From Lachnospiraceae bacterium (GTDB lineage: Bacteria > Bacillota > Clostridia > Lachnospirales > Lachnospiraceae), in assembly GCA_022768825.1 (NCBI GenBank), contig JALEJB010000068.1, positions 1-38,375 on the forward strand: a stretch of 38,375 nucleotides of DNA, given 5' to 3'. The notes beneath the pieces were generated by a model. It ran no database searches and was not told where the DNA came from. It was given only the letters and a program-made list of their open reading frames with translations. The position numbers and the translations under genes were made by a program. Shown here piece by piece: positions 15,005 through 24,198 of this stretch. Position 1 is the first letter of the stretch; each line of letters starts with the position of its first letter.

Positions 15005-17406
15005 ACCAGATTTTCTAACACTTCCACCTGTGTAGATATCGCGTCATAATCAAAGTTCTCAACTGCTTCCTGCATATGATCCTTGACATTTTTCAGATAG
15101 TCGTATCCGATCAGCTGTTCCAATTGATCATGCAATGCGCTCATATCAAACTCATCCACACTTGTCTTCATATGACTGATCAACTCATGCATCTCATCTT
15201 TCGAAACCGGTTTCAGTTCCGGTACATTGCTTGTCATGACGACATTTGCCACGGCAACCTTGATCCGCTGGCACAGCCGTTCATACTGATCCATAAATAC
15301 TTCGTGGTCTCCGCGGATACGGATCGCATTTCGTTTGGCAGCTGCCTCTTCCATTGATTTTGCCAAAAGAGACATATCATTTGCACCGATCAGTCTGGAT
15401 GTACTCTTAATGGAATGCGCAAGAATCTGATAATTCTCCCAATCATCCTTTTCAAAAGCCTCCTGAATCTGCGTCCGCTTGGAATCATATTCTTCCAGAT
15501 AGAGCTTCAGATTCTTCAGATACTCTTCCTGACTCTCCCCCGCATAAGACAATGCATCTTCCTCATCGATTCCAATGATCTCCGGCACCTCCGTCGACAT
15601 CGTCTCATACGAAGCAATCGTCGCCTCCTCCGGTGAAAGCAGCAATTCCGAAGGAAGATACTGACACAGGAGCTGTTCTAATTTCTCACCCTGAACCGGT
15701 TTCGACAGATAATCGTCAAATCCATTTTTGAGGTAGTATTCTTTTGCACCGGTAATTGCATTGGCTGTCAGCGCAATAACCGTTGTATTTGTATTCAATC
15801 CTTCTTCCTGCTGGCGGATACGCTGCAGACATTCCACCCCATCCATGTGCGGCATCTTGTGATCAAGCAGGATCAGATGATATTCTTTTTGTTCACACAT
15901 CTGCAGGCACTCTGCTCCCGATTCAGCCACATCAATCTGTACTTTTGTCTTTTTCAGCAGTCCCTTGCATACCTCAAGGTTCATTCTTGTATCATCTACC
16001 ACAAGGATCAGCGCATCCGGTGCCTGAAAGCTTTCACGATAACGTTCATTCTCCTGTCGGGACTTCTCATACATCTTCTGATAATCGCCGATTGGCGTGT
16101 CATCCACAATCTTCTGTTCCAGTCCAAAATAAAAGGCACTTCCCTTTCCGTACTCACTTTCCAGAAGCAGTTTGGAACCCATCGCTTCCAACAGATATTT
16201 TGTCAATGCCAGTCCAAGTCCGGTTCCTTCAATATTGTGGTTTTTCGCCTCATCCACACGTTGGAAACTGTCAAAAAGTTTCCCCTGATCTTCCTTACGG
16301 ATACCGATACCGGTGTCAATGACGGCTACATCCAGACGCCCGATGGAATTTTCCAGCTTGGTGACACGGATCTTGAGTGTAACGGAACCCTCTTTTGTAT
16401 ACTTCACTGCATTGGTCAGAAGGTTCGTGATGATCTGACGCAGGCGCACCTCATCTCCGTACAGCTCGCATGGCAACTGTTCATCGATGTCCAAAATCAG
16501 CTCCAGACTCTTGTCACTGGCCCGGGACTGGATCATGTTCACCAGATCGTTGAGCATAGAGCTCACCTGATAATTTGAATTGATGATCTCCATCTTTCCG
16601 GATTCCACTTTTGAGAAATCCAGAATATCATTGATCAATGAAAGCAATGTCTTACTCGCATTGCGGATATTATTGGCATATCGGATGATTCCGGCCTCTT
16701 TGCTTTCACGGATGATCATCTCATCCATACCGATGATCGCATTGATCGGAGTACGGATCTCATGACTCATATTGGCAAGGAAGCTGGTCTTCGCCTCACT
16801 GGATGCTTCAGCAGAAAGCTTTTCTCTCTGTGTCTCAAAAAAGTTCTGCCGAATCTCCTTGCCATGACGCACAACCAGAATCGCAAAAATCGTCATCATC
16901 ACATATTCGATCGTATATCCCATTCCGTAGGCCATAAAATATTTTTCAATTGACTTGAAATTGGTAAATCCGTTTTCTACAAAGCCAATTGCTCTCGGCC
17001 AGAGAAATGCGAGCATCACAATATATCCCGCCAGTGATGTCGCCAATGTCAGAACCCAGTCCAGATACACACAGCTTAACAGCGGAATCGCGAAATAAGT
17101 CAAATAGATTCCGATATGACAGTTTCCGGAAAGGACTCCCACAAGCAATTCGATATAGATCAGCTGCACATATTTTGCCGTGCGATAAAAGCGACAGCGA
17201 AGTAATATCTCAACCGTAATCCACCCACCGGAGATCAGCACACTGCCCCATTGAATATAATCATTGGACACATCAAAAATGCCCATCTTGTTGCACAGAA
17301 ACAGCGTTGGCATGATTGCCCACAAAATAATACACACCAGATGTATTTTTTTTGTCATCTGAATCTCATGCAGATACATATATTGCTTCTCAAAATCTTT
17401 GTCCAT
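14998..17406 (-). CDS. Hybrid sensor histidine kinase (HisKA-HATPase-REC-Hpt)
   Basis: An 802-residue membrane phosphorelay protein. AAGGAG precedes ATG 17406. Residues ~20-180 hold six or so hydrophobic helices and no obvious extracellular sensor domain. Then come HisKA with His215 in NMSHEIRTP, HATPase with Asn332 and G boxes DTGIGI (364-369) and GTGLGL (394-399), a receiver domain with DD471-472, phosphoacceptor Asp515 and Lys569, and a C-terminal Hpt domain with His664 in AHSIKSTSR. All catalytic residues are intact. It lies 27 nt after a paralogous kinase that shares layout and linker (VDDTPxGD). No response regulator with an output domain is nearby, so the relay must end on a protein encoded elsewhere. 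Confidence 0.93.
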   Translation of the reverse strand: MDKDFEKQYMYLHEIQMTKKIHLVCIILWAIMPTLFLCNKMGIFDVSNDYIQWGSVLISGGWITVEILLRCRFYRTAKYVQLIYIELLVGVLSGNCHIGIYLTYFAIPLLSCVYLDWVLTLATSLAGYIVMLAFLWPRAIGFVENGFTNFKSIEKYFMAYGMGYTIEYVMMTIFAILVVRHGKEIRQNFFETQREKLSAEASSEAKTSFLANMSHEIRTPINAIIGMDEMIIRESKEAGIIRYANNIRNASKTLLSLINDILDFSKVESGKMEIINSNYQVSSMLNDLVNMIQSRASDKSLELILDIDEQLPCELYGDEVRLRQIITNLLTNAVKYTKEGSVTLKIRVTKLENSIGRLDVAVIDTGIGIRKEDQGKLFDSFQRVDEAKNHNIEGTGLGLALTKYLLEAMGSKLLLESEYGKGSAFYFGLEQKIVDDTPIGDYQKMYEKSRQENERYRESFQAPDALILVVDDTRMNLEVCKGLLKKTKVQIDVAESGAECLQMCEQKEYHLILLDHKMPHMDGVECLQRIRQQEEGLNTNTTVIALTANAITGAKEYYLKNGFDDYLSKPVQGEKLEQLLCQYLPSELLLSPEEATIASYETMSTEVPEIIGIDEEDALSYAGESQEEYLKNLKLYLEEYDSKRTQIQEAFEKDDWENYQILAHSIKSTSRLIGANDMSLLAKSMEEAAAKRNAIRIRGDHEVFMDQYERLCQRIKVAVANVVMTSNVPELKPVSKDEMHELISHMKTSVDEFDMSALHDQLEQLIGYDYLKNVKDHMQEAVENFDYDAISTQVEVLENLVS

Positions 17407-17433
17407 AGTTTTCTCCTTGACCCAATTGCTGTA

Positions 17434-19866
17434 TTATTTCAAGATTTCCCGGATTGCTTTCAGCTGATCACTGATTCCCTCGTAATCAAAGGCATCGACT
17501 GCCTCTTCCAGTTTACGCCGTTCTTCCTCCAGATGATTTTGAGCCGGAAATGACCCGACAAATTGTCCCATCTCATCAAAATCGACGTCAAAATTTTCTA
17601 CCTGCTCTAACAGTTTTTCCAGCTTTTGCAAATAATCCTTCAGGTCTGTTGTCACTTCAATCTTCTTTTTCATGATCGCCTGAACTTCCGGCTGATCCAA
17701 AAGCTCCCGCAGGCATCCGCAAAACTCTTTGTATTCATCCATCAACTCGGACATGTGCTCATGCAGAAATGCTTCGTCTTCCCGTCCGCTCGCAAGCTCC
17801 ATCTGTTCAGCGAGATAGCCTAGGTGCACCGCCCCGATGATTCTTGATGTACTCTTCAAGGCATGCACGTGAATCTTAAAGTTGTTCCAATCCCCACGTT
17901 CATATTCATCGGTCAGATTTTTTCTCACATCTTCGGATTCTGTCAGATAACCTTTCATATTATCCAGCGCATCTACTACCTGCCCGGAAGAAAACTGCAT
18001 CGCATCCTCCAATGACAACTCGATAAAATCCAATCGTTCGATCGTATCCTTCAGGATCTGAAGACGCTCACTCTCTTCTGCTCCGGAATCTTCATCTCGT
18101 TCTACGATCGTCACAAGCTCCTTTGGCAGATATTTCATCAAAGTAACTTCCAACAATTCACCCTGTATCGGTTTTGACAAAAAGCCGTCAAATCCCTCAT
18201 CCAAAAAGGTCTGTTTCATTCCGGCAACCGCGTTTGCCGTCAGAATAACGATCGGCGTGTGATAGTTTGGTCCGAGTTCATTGCTTCGAATTGCCCGGAA
18301 AGCTTCCACACCATCCATCACCGGCATGAGATGATCCATCAGCACCAGATCATACGCTTTTGTATCGCACATCTCCACAGCCTGTTTTCCGTTTTCTGCC
18401 ATATCGATGCCTACTTTTGTCTGTTTCAGCAATGCCTTGACAACGGAACGATTCATGGAGTTATCGTCCACAACCAGTATTTCTGCCATCGGAGCTTCAA
18501 AGCTGACCTGATACTTCTTCTCACTCTTTATGCGCTTCTGATACAGCTCATTGATGTCTCCCATCGGGGTATCGTCAAGAACCGTCTGAACCAAATGAAA
18601 GGAAAAGGTCGAGCCTTCGCCATAGACACTTTCCATCTCAAGCTCACTGTCCATCAAGTGGAGCAGCTGCTGTGTGATCGATAATCCCAGTCCTGTTCCC
18701 TCAATATGGTGTGCCTTCAGATCGCCACCGCGCTGGAAGGATTGAACCAGAACATCTTTTCCCTCCTTGATACCGATTCCGGTATCCTCCACGGCTACGT
18801 GCAATACAATATGTGCCTTATCTCTCCGGGTCATATGTACGTGGAAGGTGACACTTCCTGTTTCCGTATACTTCACGGCATTGGTCAGAATATTGGTAAT
18901 GATCTGCCGGATACGGACTTCGTCTCCATAGAGCTGATTTGGGATATCCTTGTCAATATCCAAAATCAATAGCAGATTTTTTTTCTCCAGTCGCGGCTGG
19001 ATCACGAGGATCAAATCATACAAAAGCGCGCCCAGCTCATATTTTTCCGGAACTACCTCCATCTTTCCGGATTCAATTTTGGAAATATCCAAAATATCAT
19101 TGATCAAAGACAACAGGGTGGTACTGGCACTTTGAATGTTATGCGCATACCCAAGGATATTTTCCTCTTCACTTTCGCGCAAAATCATCTCATTCATACC
19201 GAGCACCGCATTGATGGGCGTGCGGATCTCATGACTCATATTCGCCAGAAAAGAACTTTTCGCCTCTGCTGCCATTGTCGCCTCATTACATTTGAGTTCG
19301 ACGAGCTTGAGCAGGTCATCCAGACTTTTTTCATCCTCTCTGGCCACACGCTCAATAAACAGATCCTCATTGAGCATCATCAGACTCAGCAGGCAAGCGA
19401 CCACATACAGTAACATAAAAAACAGAAATTCATCTATACTGTAATCTATGCCAACATATCCCAATTCAGAAAGCCCGATTGAAAACACACTGGAAAAAAT
19501 GCCAAGCGCAAAGATGTACATATTCAGGGAAATATTTTTATAAATTGAGCTTTCCACTACAATAAAGAACAGACATGCCGGAAGCATTCGTGATGAATGT
19601 ACACTGATCGAATAGATAAAATATCCGATCACGCCGGTAGTCATCACACAGATGCCCTGAATAAAATCCCAATCCGGACCCCTTTTGATATTTGATCGGT
19701 TCGTAATCACCCTTGAAACAATCACAAACAAAAGATACAGCAGCATCCTTGGCACAATCTGTTCCATCGGCATTCCATGGTGACAGTGCAAGGTGTAAAA
19801 GATGATCGCTCCTTCCAGCACCAACATATACCATGCTATTTTTTTCTCTCTTTGATATTCTCTCAT
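17434..19866 (-). CDS. Hybrid sensor histidine kinase, paralogue of the downstream kinase
   Basis: An 810-residue protein with the same order of domains as its neighbour: multi-helix membrane part (about residues 10-170), HisKA with His212, HATPase with Asn329 and G boxes DTGIGI and GTGLGL, receiver with Asp511 and Lys565, and Hpt with His668 in VHALKSTSR. The C-terminal ~80 residues are acidic and helical. AGAGGAG precedes ATG 19866, which overlaps the TGA of the lipid-kinase-like gene (ATGA), so translation of the two is coupled. Sequence similarity to the downstream kinase is evident throughout, indicating tandem duplication followed by divergence of the membrane part. Confidence 0.93.
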   Translation of the reverse strand: MREYQREKKIAWYMLVLEGAIIFYTLHCHHGMPMEQIVPRMLLYLLFVIVSRVITNRSNIKRGPDWDFIQGICVMTTGVIGYFIYSISVHSSRMLPACLFFIVVESSIYKNISLNMYIFALGIFSSVFSIGLSELGYVGIDYSIDEFLFFMLLYVVACLLSLMMLNEDLFIERVAREDEKSLDDLLKLVELKCNEATMAAEAKSSFLANMSHEIRTPINAVLGMNEMILRESEEENILGYAHNIQSASTTLLSLINDILDISKIESGKMEVVPEKYELGALLYDLILVIQPRLEKKNLLLILDIDKDIPNQLYGDEVRIRQIITNILTNAVKYTETGSVTFHVHMTRRDKAHIVLHVAVEDTGIGIKEGKDVLVQSFQRGGDLKAHHIEGTGLGLSITQQLLHLMDSELEMESVYGEGSTFSFHLVQTVLDDTPMGDINELYQKRIKSEKKYQVSFEAPMAEILVVDDNSMNRSVVKALLKQTKVGIDMAENGKQAVEMCDTKAYDLVLMDHLMPVMDGVEAFRAIRSNELGPNYHTPIVILTANAVAGMKQTFLDEGFDGFLSKPIQGELLEVTLMKYLPKELVTIVERDEDSGAEESERLQILKDTIERLDFIELSLEDAMQFSSGQVVDALDNMKGYLTESEDVRKNLTDEYERGDWNNFKIHVHALKSTSRIIGAVHLGYLAEQMELASGREDEAFLHEHMSELMDEYKEFCGCLRELLDQPEVQAIMKKKIEVTTDLKDYLQKLEKLLEQVENFDVDFDEMGQFVGSFPAQNHLEEERRKLEEAVDAFDYEGISDQLKAIREILK

Positions 19867-20780
19867 TCTAAAGTAACTCCTCTTGGAACTACAAACTGTA
19901 CACTATCCGGGCGAAGCTCTATCGTCCATTCTCCCGATGCACGAATCATTTCGCCGTCCAGATTGACGACCATTTCACCCTTGTCGTCTTTTGCAAGGAT
20001 CATTTTTTTACACTGCCCGACTCTTGCATGCTCGCTGACAAACCGGTCATCCTGCGACTGCAGATTAGCCAGAAGTCGAATAAATGCAAATTTTCCCTTG
20101 GACGGAGCCAAAATATAGCCCTCGGCTCCATCGTTCGGATAAAAGCCTTTCGGCATACAAAGGGATCCTCCCAGCCAGCTTCCGTTACCCACAACGATCT
20201 CATCATAAAAGCCGTCAAAGTTCAGTCCGTCTGCGCGGACGCGATAGGAATTTTTCCGCATGCCAAACGATGATTGAAGTACATGCACGAAATACGGGAG
20301 CTGTATTCCCATCGTTCGTACCGGGTGCTGCTTTTCAATCAGGCTTAGAACCCCGGCATCCAATCCGCACGATACGGTATTCATTGCCCTGCCATGATTG
20401 GTCAACATCGAATCCAACACGAGAACTTCTCCGTCAATCAGTTCCTCAATATCAAAAAATCTCCACTGATCCTCTTCTTTAAATACCTTCAAAAAATCAT
20501 TGGTCTGTCCGCACGGATAAAAAGCCAGTTCCACATTGGGATTTTCACCGACTCCCTGCAGCACATTGCGAAAGGTTCCGGAACCGCCACAAGCATAAAT
20601 CCGGATTTTTTCATCCGGAAAGAAATTTGTCATCTTTTCCGCCAGCTCCGTCTCATTGCCGGAATATCTGGAATTGAACAGATAATATTCCAACCCCTCT
20701 ATCTGCTCCAGCTGATCCCGCAGATTATTTGCAAAATTCAATCTTCCCGCGTACGGATTGACTATAAATATATGCTTCAA
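19863..20780 (-). CDS. Diacylglycerol/lipid kinase-like protein with altered GGDGT motif
   Basis: A 305-residue protein of the DAGK/sphingosine-kinase fold (YegS/DgkB-like). It starts at TTG 20780: GGGGAGG is 11 nt upstream, the reading frame upstream is closed, and the family N-terminus HIFIVNPYAG begins immediately. The nucleotide-binding GGDGT motif reads GGSGT (residues 65-69), replacing the Asp that is normally essential, and the PxGTxNDF motif reads PCGQTNDF (89-96), keeping NDF. The rest, including the C-terminal beta-domain and the NLDGEMI end, looks intact. It may be a weak or inactive kinase or one with another substrate. It is the first gene of a coupled operon with two hybrid histidine kinases, so a regulatory or membrane-lipid role in signalling is plausible inference. 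Confidence 0.8.
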   Translation of the reverse strand: MKHIFIVNPYAGRLNFANNLRDQLEQIEGLEYYLFNSRYSGNETELAEKMTNFFPDEKIRIYACGGSGTFRNVLQGVGENPNVELAFYPCGQTNDFLKVFKEEDQWRFFDIEELIDGEVLVLDSMLTNHGRAMNTVSCGLDAGVLSLIEKQHPVRTMGIQLPYFVHVLQSSFGMRKNSYRVRADGLNFDGFYDEIVVGNGSWLGGSLCMPKGFYPNDGAEGYILAPSKGKFAFIRLLANLQSQDDRFVSEHARVGQCKKMILAKDDKGEMVVNLDGEMIRASGEWTIELRPDSVQFVVPRGVTLE

Positions 20781-20896
20781 AAGTTCACCAGCCTCCCCAT
20801 TGATTTTTGATACAAAAAATTACCCCATATATCTTATTATTATAATCGGTGAACGATATTTTCACAAGAAAAAATCGTTTTTTTATGCAAAATGAC

Positions 20897-20931
20897 AAAA
20901 ATGCGCACCAGTCTGTCTCTGGTACGCATTT
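20897..20931 (-). terminator. Intrinsic terminator of the aspS-gatCAB operon
   Basis: Right after the gatB stop, AAATGCG-ACCAG and CTGGT-CGCATTT form a stem of about 12 bp with one mismatch and a 7-nt loop, and the minus-strand product ends in a T run (CGCATTTTTG). Confidence 0.85.
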
Positions 20932-20934
20932 CAA

Positions 20935-22368
20935 TTACAGCAACTCTTTTAATATTTTATTGACAAGGCCCGGATTAGCTTTTCCTTTCATCACTTTCAT
21001 TGTCTGTCCAACCAGAAAACCGATTGCCTTTTCTTTTCCATTGTGGTAATCCTCTACCGATTGCGGGTTATCTGCAATGATCTGCTCGATCGCAGCGCGC
21101 AGCTCTCCTTCGTCGTTAACGGCAGCCAGACCGTGCTCCTTGACGTACTGCTCCGGATCGATATCCTCTGCAAAGATCTGTTCAAAGACTTCTTTCGCAA
21201 CGGTTCCGTTGATGGTTCCGGCTTCCACAAGCCCGATGAGTTTTGCAAGGTTTGCAGGTGAAAACCGCAAATCCTCCGGGTCCATCTCATGCTCCTTGAG
21301 CAGACGCATCGCCTCGCCCATCAGCCAGTTCGATACCTTCTTTGGCTTGCCGCAAAGCTCTGTAGTTGCCTCAAAAATATCTGCCAGCTTCTTGGAACCG
21401 GTCAGTATCTCTGCGTCATAACGCGGAATCTCATACTCTCTCTCATAACGCTCCAGCTTCTGCGTGCGAAACTCCGGCTGCTTACTTCTGATCTCCTCTA
21501 ACCATTCATCGGAAATGATGACCGGTACCAGATCCGGCTCCGGGAAGTAACGGTAATCCTGTGCATCCTCTTTGGAACGCATCGCATGAGAAGACTCTTT
21601 GGTATCATCCCATCTTCTGGTCTCCTGAATGACTTTTTCTCCTGACTCCAGCAGATCGATCTGACGGTTTTTCTCACCTTCGATGGCATGTGCAATGGCA
21701 CGGAAGGAATTCAGGTTCTTCATCTCGGTACGGGTTCCAAACTCGGCTGCGCCTACTTCACGGACAGACAGATTGACGTCCGCACGCATAGAGCCCTCAT
21801 TTAATTTACAGTCAGAAGCTCCCAGATACTGAATGATCAGTCTGAGTTTTTCCAGATAAGCGATGACTTCCTCTGCGGATCTCATATCCGGCTCAGATAC
21901 GATCTCGATCAAAGGTACACCCGAACGGTTGAAATCGACGACGGATACATCTTCCCAATCGTCATGAACGAGCTTTCCCGCATCCTCTTCCATATGGATC
22001 TCATGGATTCCGATGATCTTTTTTCCTCCGGCCTCTGTCTCGATCTCAATGCCGCCATTCCGACAGATTGGCAGATAAAGCTGGGAAATCTGATAGTTCT
22101 GCGGATTATCCGGATAAAAATAATTTTTACGGTCAAATTTACAGTTTTGTGTGATGGTACAGTTTGTTGCAAGTCCGACTGCAACGGCATACTCTACCAC
22201 CTGTTTATTTAATACCGGCAGGGAACCGGGCATACCTGTACATACCGGACAGGTATGTGCATTTTTTTCAGCACCGAATGCAGTGGAGCATCCACAGAAA
22301 ATCTTTGTCTTTGTAGCAAGCTCTACGTGTACTTCCAGACCGATGACGGTTTCGTATTCTTTACTCAC
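20935..22368 (-). CDS. gatB: Asp-tRNA(Asn)/Glu-tRNA(Gln) amidotransferase subunit B
   Basis: A 477-residue subunit of GatCAB, which converts Asp-tRNA(Asn) and/or Glu-tRNA(Gln) to the amide form. The N-terminal cradle domain opens YETVIGLEVHVEL, with the conserved CxCS and CPVCxGxPGxLPVLN segments, and the helical/YqeY-like tail ends in GKANPGLVNKILKELL. It starts at GTG 22368, overlapping the gatA TGA (GTGA), which couples translation of A and B at equal amounts. Last gene of aspS-gatC-gatA-gatB. Confidence 0.97.
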   Translation of the reverse strand: MSKEYETVIGLEVHVELATKTKIFCGCSTAFGAEKNAHTCPVCTGMPGSLPVLNKQVVEYAVAVGLATNCTITQNCKFDRKNYFYPDNPQNYQISQLYLPICRNGGIEIETEAGGKKIIGIHEIHMEEDAGKLVHDDWEDVSVVDFNRSGVPLIEIVSEPDMRSAEEVIAYLEKLRLIIQYLGASDCKLNEGSMRADVNLSVREVGAAEFGTRTEMKNLNSFRAIAHAIEGEKNRQIDLLESGEKVIQETRRWDDTKESSHAMRSKEDAQDYRYFPEPDLVPVIISDEWLEEIRSKQPEFRTQKLERYEREYEIPRYDAEILTGSKKLADIFEATTELCGKPKKVSNWLMGEAMRLLKEHEMDPEDLRFSPANLAKLIGLVEAGTINGTVAKEVFEQIFAEDIDPEQYVKEHGLAAVNDEGELRAAIEQIIADNPQSVEDYHNGKEKAIGFLVGQTMKVMKGKANPGLVNKILKELL

Positions 22369-23849
22369 TTTGACTCCTCCTTCTGGTTCGACTCTGTAAT
22401 TGGGCTGTGTGTATACGTTCTCGTCTGCTCAAATGCATAGGCAGCACGAATAATCTTGTTTTCTTTGAAGCAGTCTCCGATCAGCTGCAATCCGATCGGA
22501 AGACCTTTGCTGTCGATTCCGCACGGAAGACTGATGCCCGGAAGTCCGGCTAAGTTTACGGAAATGGTATAAATATCTCCCAGATACATCTGGATCGGGT
22601 CGCTCAGCGACTCGCCCAGTTTCGGTGCTGTAGTCGGTGCTGCCGGTCCAAGGATCACATCATATTTTGCAAACGCATCATCAAAAGCCTTTTTGATCAA
22701 TGCTTTGACGCGAAGTGCTTTGAGATAATAAGCGTCATAGTAGCCCGAACTCAAAACAAAGGAACCTAACATGATACGTCGTTTTACTTCCGGGCCAAAA
22801 CCTTCGGAACGGCTCTTTTTATACATCTGGTGCAGTCCGTCATACTCCTTGGTGCGATATCCGTATTTGACACCATCAAAACGTGCCAGATTGCTGCTGG
22901 CCTCCGCGCAGGCAATGACATAATACGCCGGAATTGCGTACTGTACCAGTCCCAGATCAAACTCTTCTACGATAGCACCTTTTTTCTCCAGTTCTTTTGC
23001 CGCTGCCAGTACCGCCGTCTTCACCTCGTCGTCCAATCCGTCTCCGAAGTAGTCCCTCGGAATACCGATGCGCATACCTGCCACATCGTCAACCAATGCG
23101 CTGGTAAAATCATAGGATTCTCTCTTGATCGAGGTAGAATCCTTCGGATCATAGGAGCTGATGGCTTCCAAAATCGTTGCGCAATCTGTCACATCTTTCG
23201 CGATCGGTCCGATCTGATCAAGGGAAGAACCGTATGCGATCAGTCCATAACGGGAAACGGTTCCGTAGGTCGGTTTGATACCGGTCACGCCACAGAAGGA
23301 ACTTGGCTGACGGATCGATCCACCGGTATCCGATCCCAATGCATAGGAACACTCTTCCGCTGCCACTGCCGCACAGCTTCCGCCCGACGAACCGCCCGGT
23401 ACATGACCGGTATTCCACGGATTCTTTGTCTCTCCATACGCGGAAGTCTCGGTGGTACTTCCCATTGCAAACTCATCCATATTGGTTTTTCCAATAATGA
23501 CTGCACCCGCTTTTTGCAGATTCAAAACCGCCTCGGAAGAATAGGTCGGAATAAAATTGTATAAGATTTTGGAACTGCAGGTGGTCTTCAGACCTTCGGT
23601 ACACATATTGTCCTTGATGGCAACGGGAACACCTGCCAGCGGCCCGGTCAGCACACCTGCGTCAATCTTTTTCTGCACTTCATCTGCCTGCGCCAATGCA
23701 CCCTCGGCATCTACCGTCACAAAGCTGTTCACCGCCTCTTCTCTGGCTGTGATCGCATCCAAGGCAGCCTGTACCGCTTCCCTGACGGTCACTTCTTTCT
23801 TTTTTATTTTCTTACCAAGCTCTACGGCTGTTAAACTCATCAAGCTCAT
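22365..23849 (-). CDS. gatA: Asp-tRNA(Asn)/Glu-tRNA(Gln) amidotransferase subunit A
   Basis: A 494-residue amidase of the amidase-signature family that releases ammonia from glutamine for GatB. The Ser-cisSer-Lys triad is present: Lys in VAIKDNMCTEG, and the GGSSGGS and GSDTGGSIRQPSSFCG segments. AAAGGAG lies 7 nt before ATG 23849. The gap to gatC is 26 nt, and the end overlaps gatB. Nothing unusual in length or motifs. Confidence 0.97.
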   Translation of the reverse strand: MSLMSLTAVELGKKIKKKEVTVREAVQAALDAITAREEAVNSFVTVDAEGALAQADEVQKKIDAGVLTGPLAGVPVAIKDNMCTEGLKTTCSSKILYNFIPTYSSEAVLNLQKAGAVIIGKTNMDEFAMGSTTETSAYGETKNPWNTGHVPGGSSGGSCAAVAAEECSYALGSDTGGSIRQPSSFCGVTGIKPTYGTVSRYGLIAYGSSLDQIGPIAKDVTDCATILEAISSYDPKDSTSIKRESYDFTSALVDDVAGMRIGIPRDYFGDGLDDEVKTAVLAAAKELEKKGAIVEEFDLGLVQYAIPAYYVIACAEASSNLARFDGVKYGYRTKEYDGLHQMYKKSRSEGFGPEVKRRIMLGSFVLSSGYYDAYYLKALRVKALIKKAFDDAFAKYDVILGPAAPTTAPKLGESLSDPIQMYLGDIYTISVNLAGLPGISLPCGIDSKGLPIGLQLIGDCFKENKIIRAAYAFEQTRTYTHSPITESNQKEESK

Positions 23850-23875
23850 GCCTGTACTCCTTTCCCTTCTGCAAA

Positions 23876-24169
23876 CTAGATAATTGTTTTTGGTACTTCG
23901 AATCCACCGTCTTTTTCCACCGGCGCATTCTCAAGAGTCTTCTCGTGACCATCGCCGTTTGTGACAACATCCTCACGGAATACGTTTGCAACAGGAAAGA
24001 CATGACTCATCGGCTCAACCGCAGAGGTATCCAATTCATTCAACTGATCGATATAGTCTAACATCTCGCCCATATCTTTTTTCGCCTGCTCTTTTTCCTC
24101 CTCGGAAAGCTCGAGCTTTGCTAAGATTCCAACATATTCGATCGTCTCATCGCTAATGATATTATTCAT
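23876..24169 (-). CDS. gatC: Asp-tRNA(Asn)/Glu-tRNA(Gln) amidotransferase subunit C
   Basis: A 97-residue subunit that wraps GatA and links it to GatB. ATG 24169 is chosen because AAAGGAGAG lies ahead of it; the open frame extends further but into the end of aspS. The sequence shows the family pattern: [18 protein letters not shown] near the start, then the [13 protein letters not shown] helix, VEPMSHVFP and the FREDVV end. It lies 29 nt after aspS. Confidence 0.93.
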   Translation of the reverse strand: MNNIISDETIEYVGILAKLELSEEEKEQAKKDMGEMLDYIDQLNELDTSAVEPMSHVFPVANVFREDVVTNGDGHEKTLENAPVEKDGGFEVPKTII

Positions 24170-24198
24170 CGTTGTATCTCTCCTTTCATATCTGCTGA

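Noticed and set aside
15847-16578. 243-codon plus-strand frame inside the hybrid kinase gene
   Set aside because: Antisense to conserved HATPase/REC segments; a similar shadow occurs in the paralogous gene.
22830-23564. 244-codon plus-strand frame inside gatA
   Set aside because: Antisense to the conserved gatA; no ribosome site, no recognisable domain.
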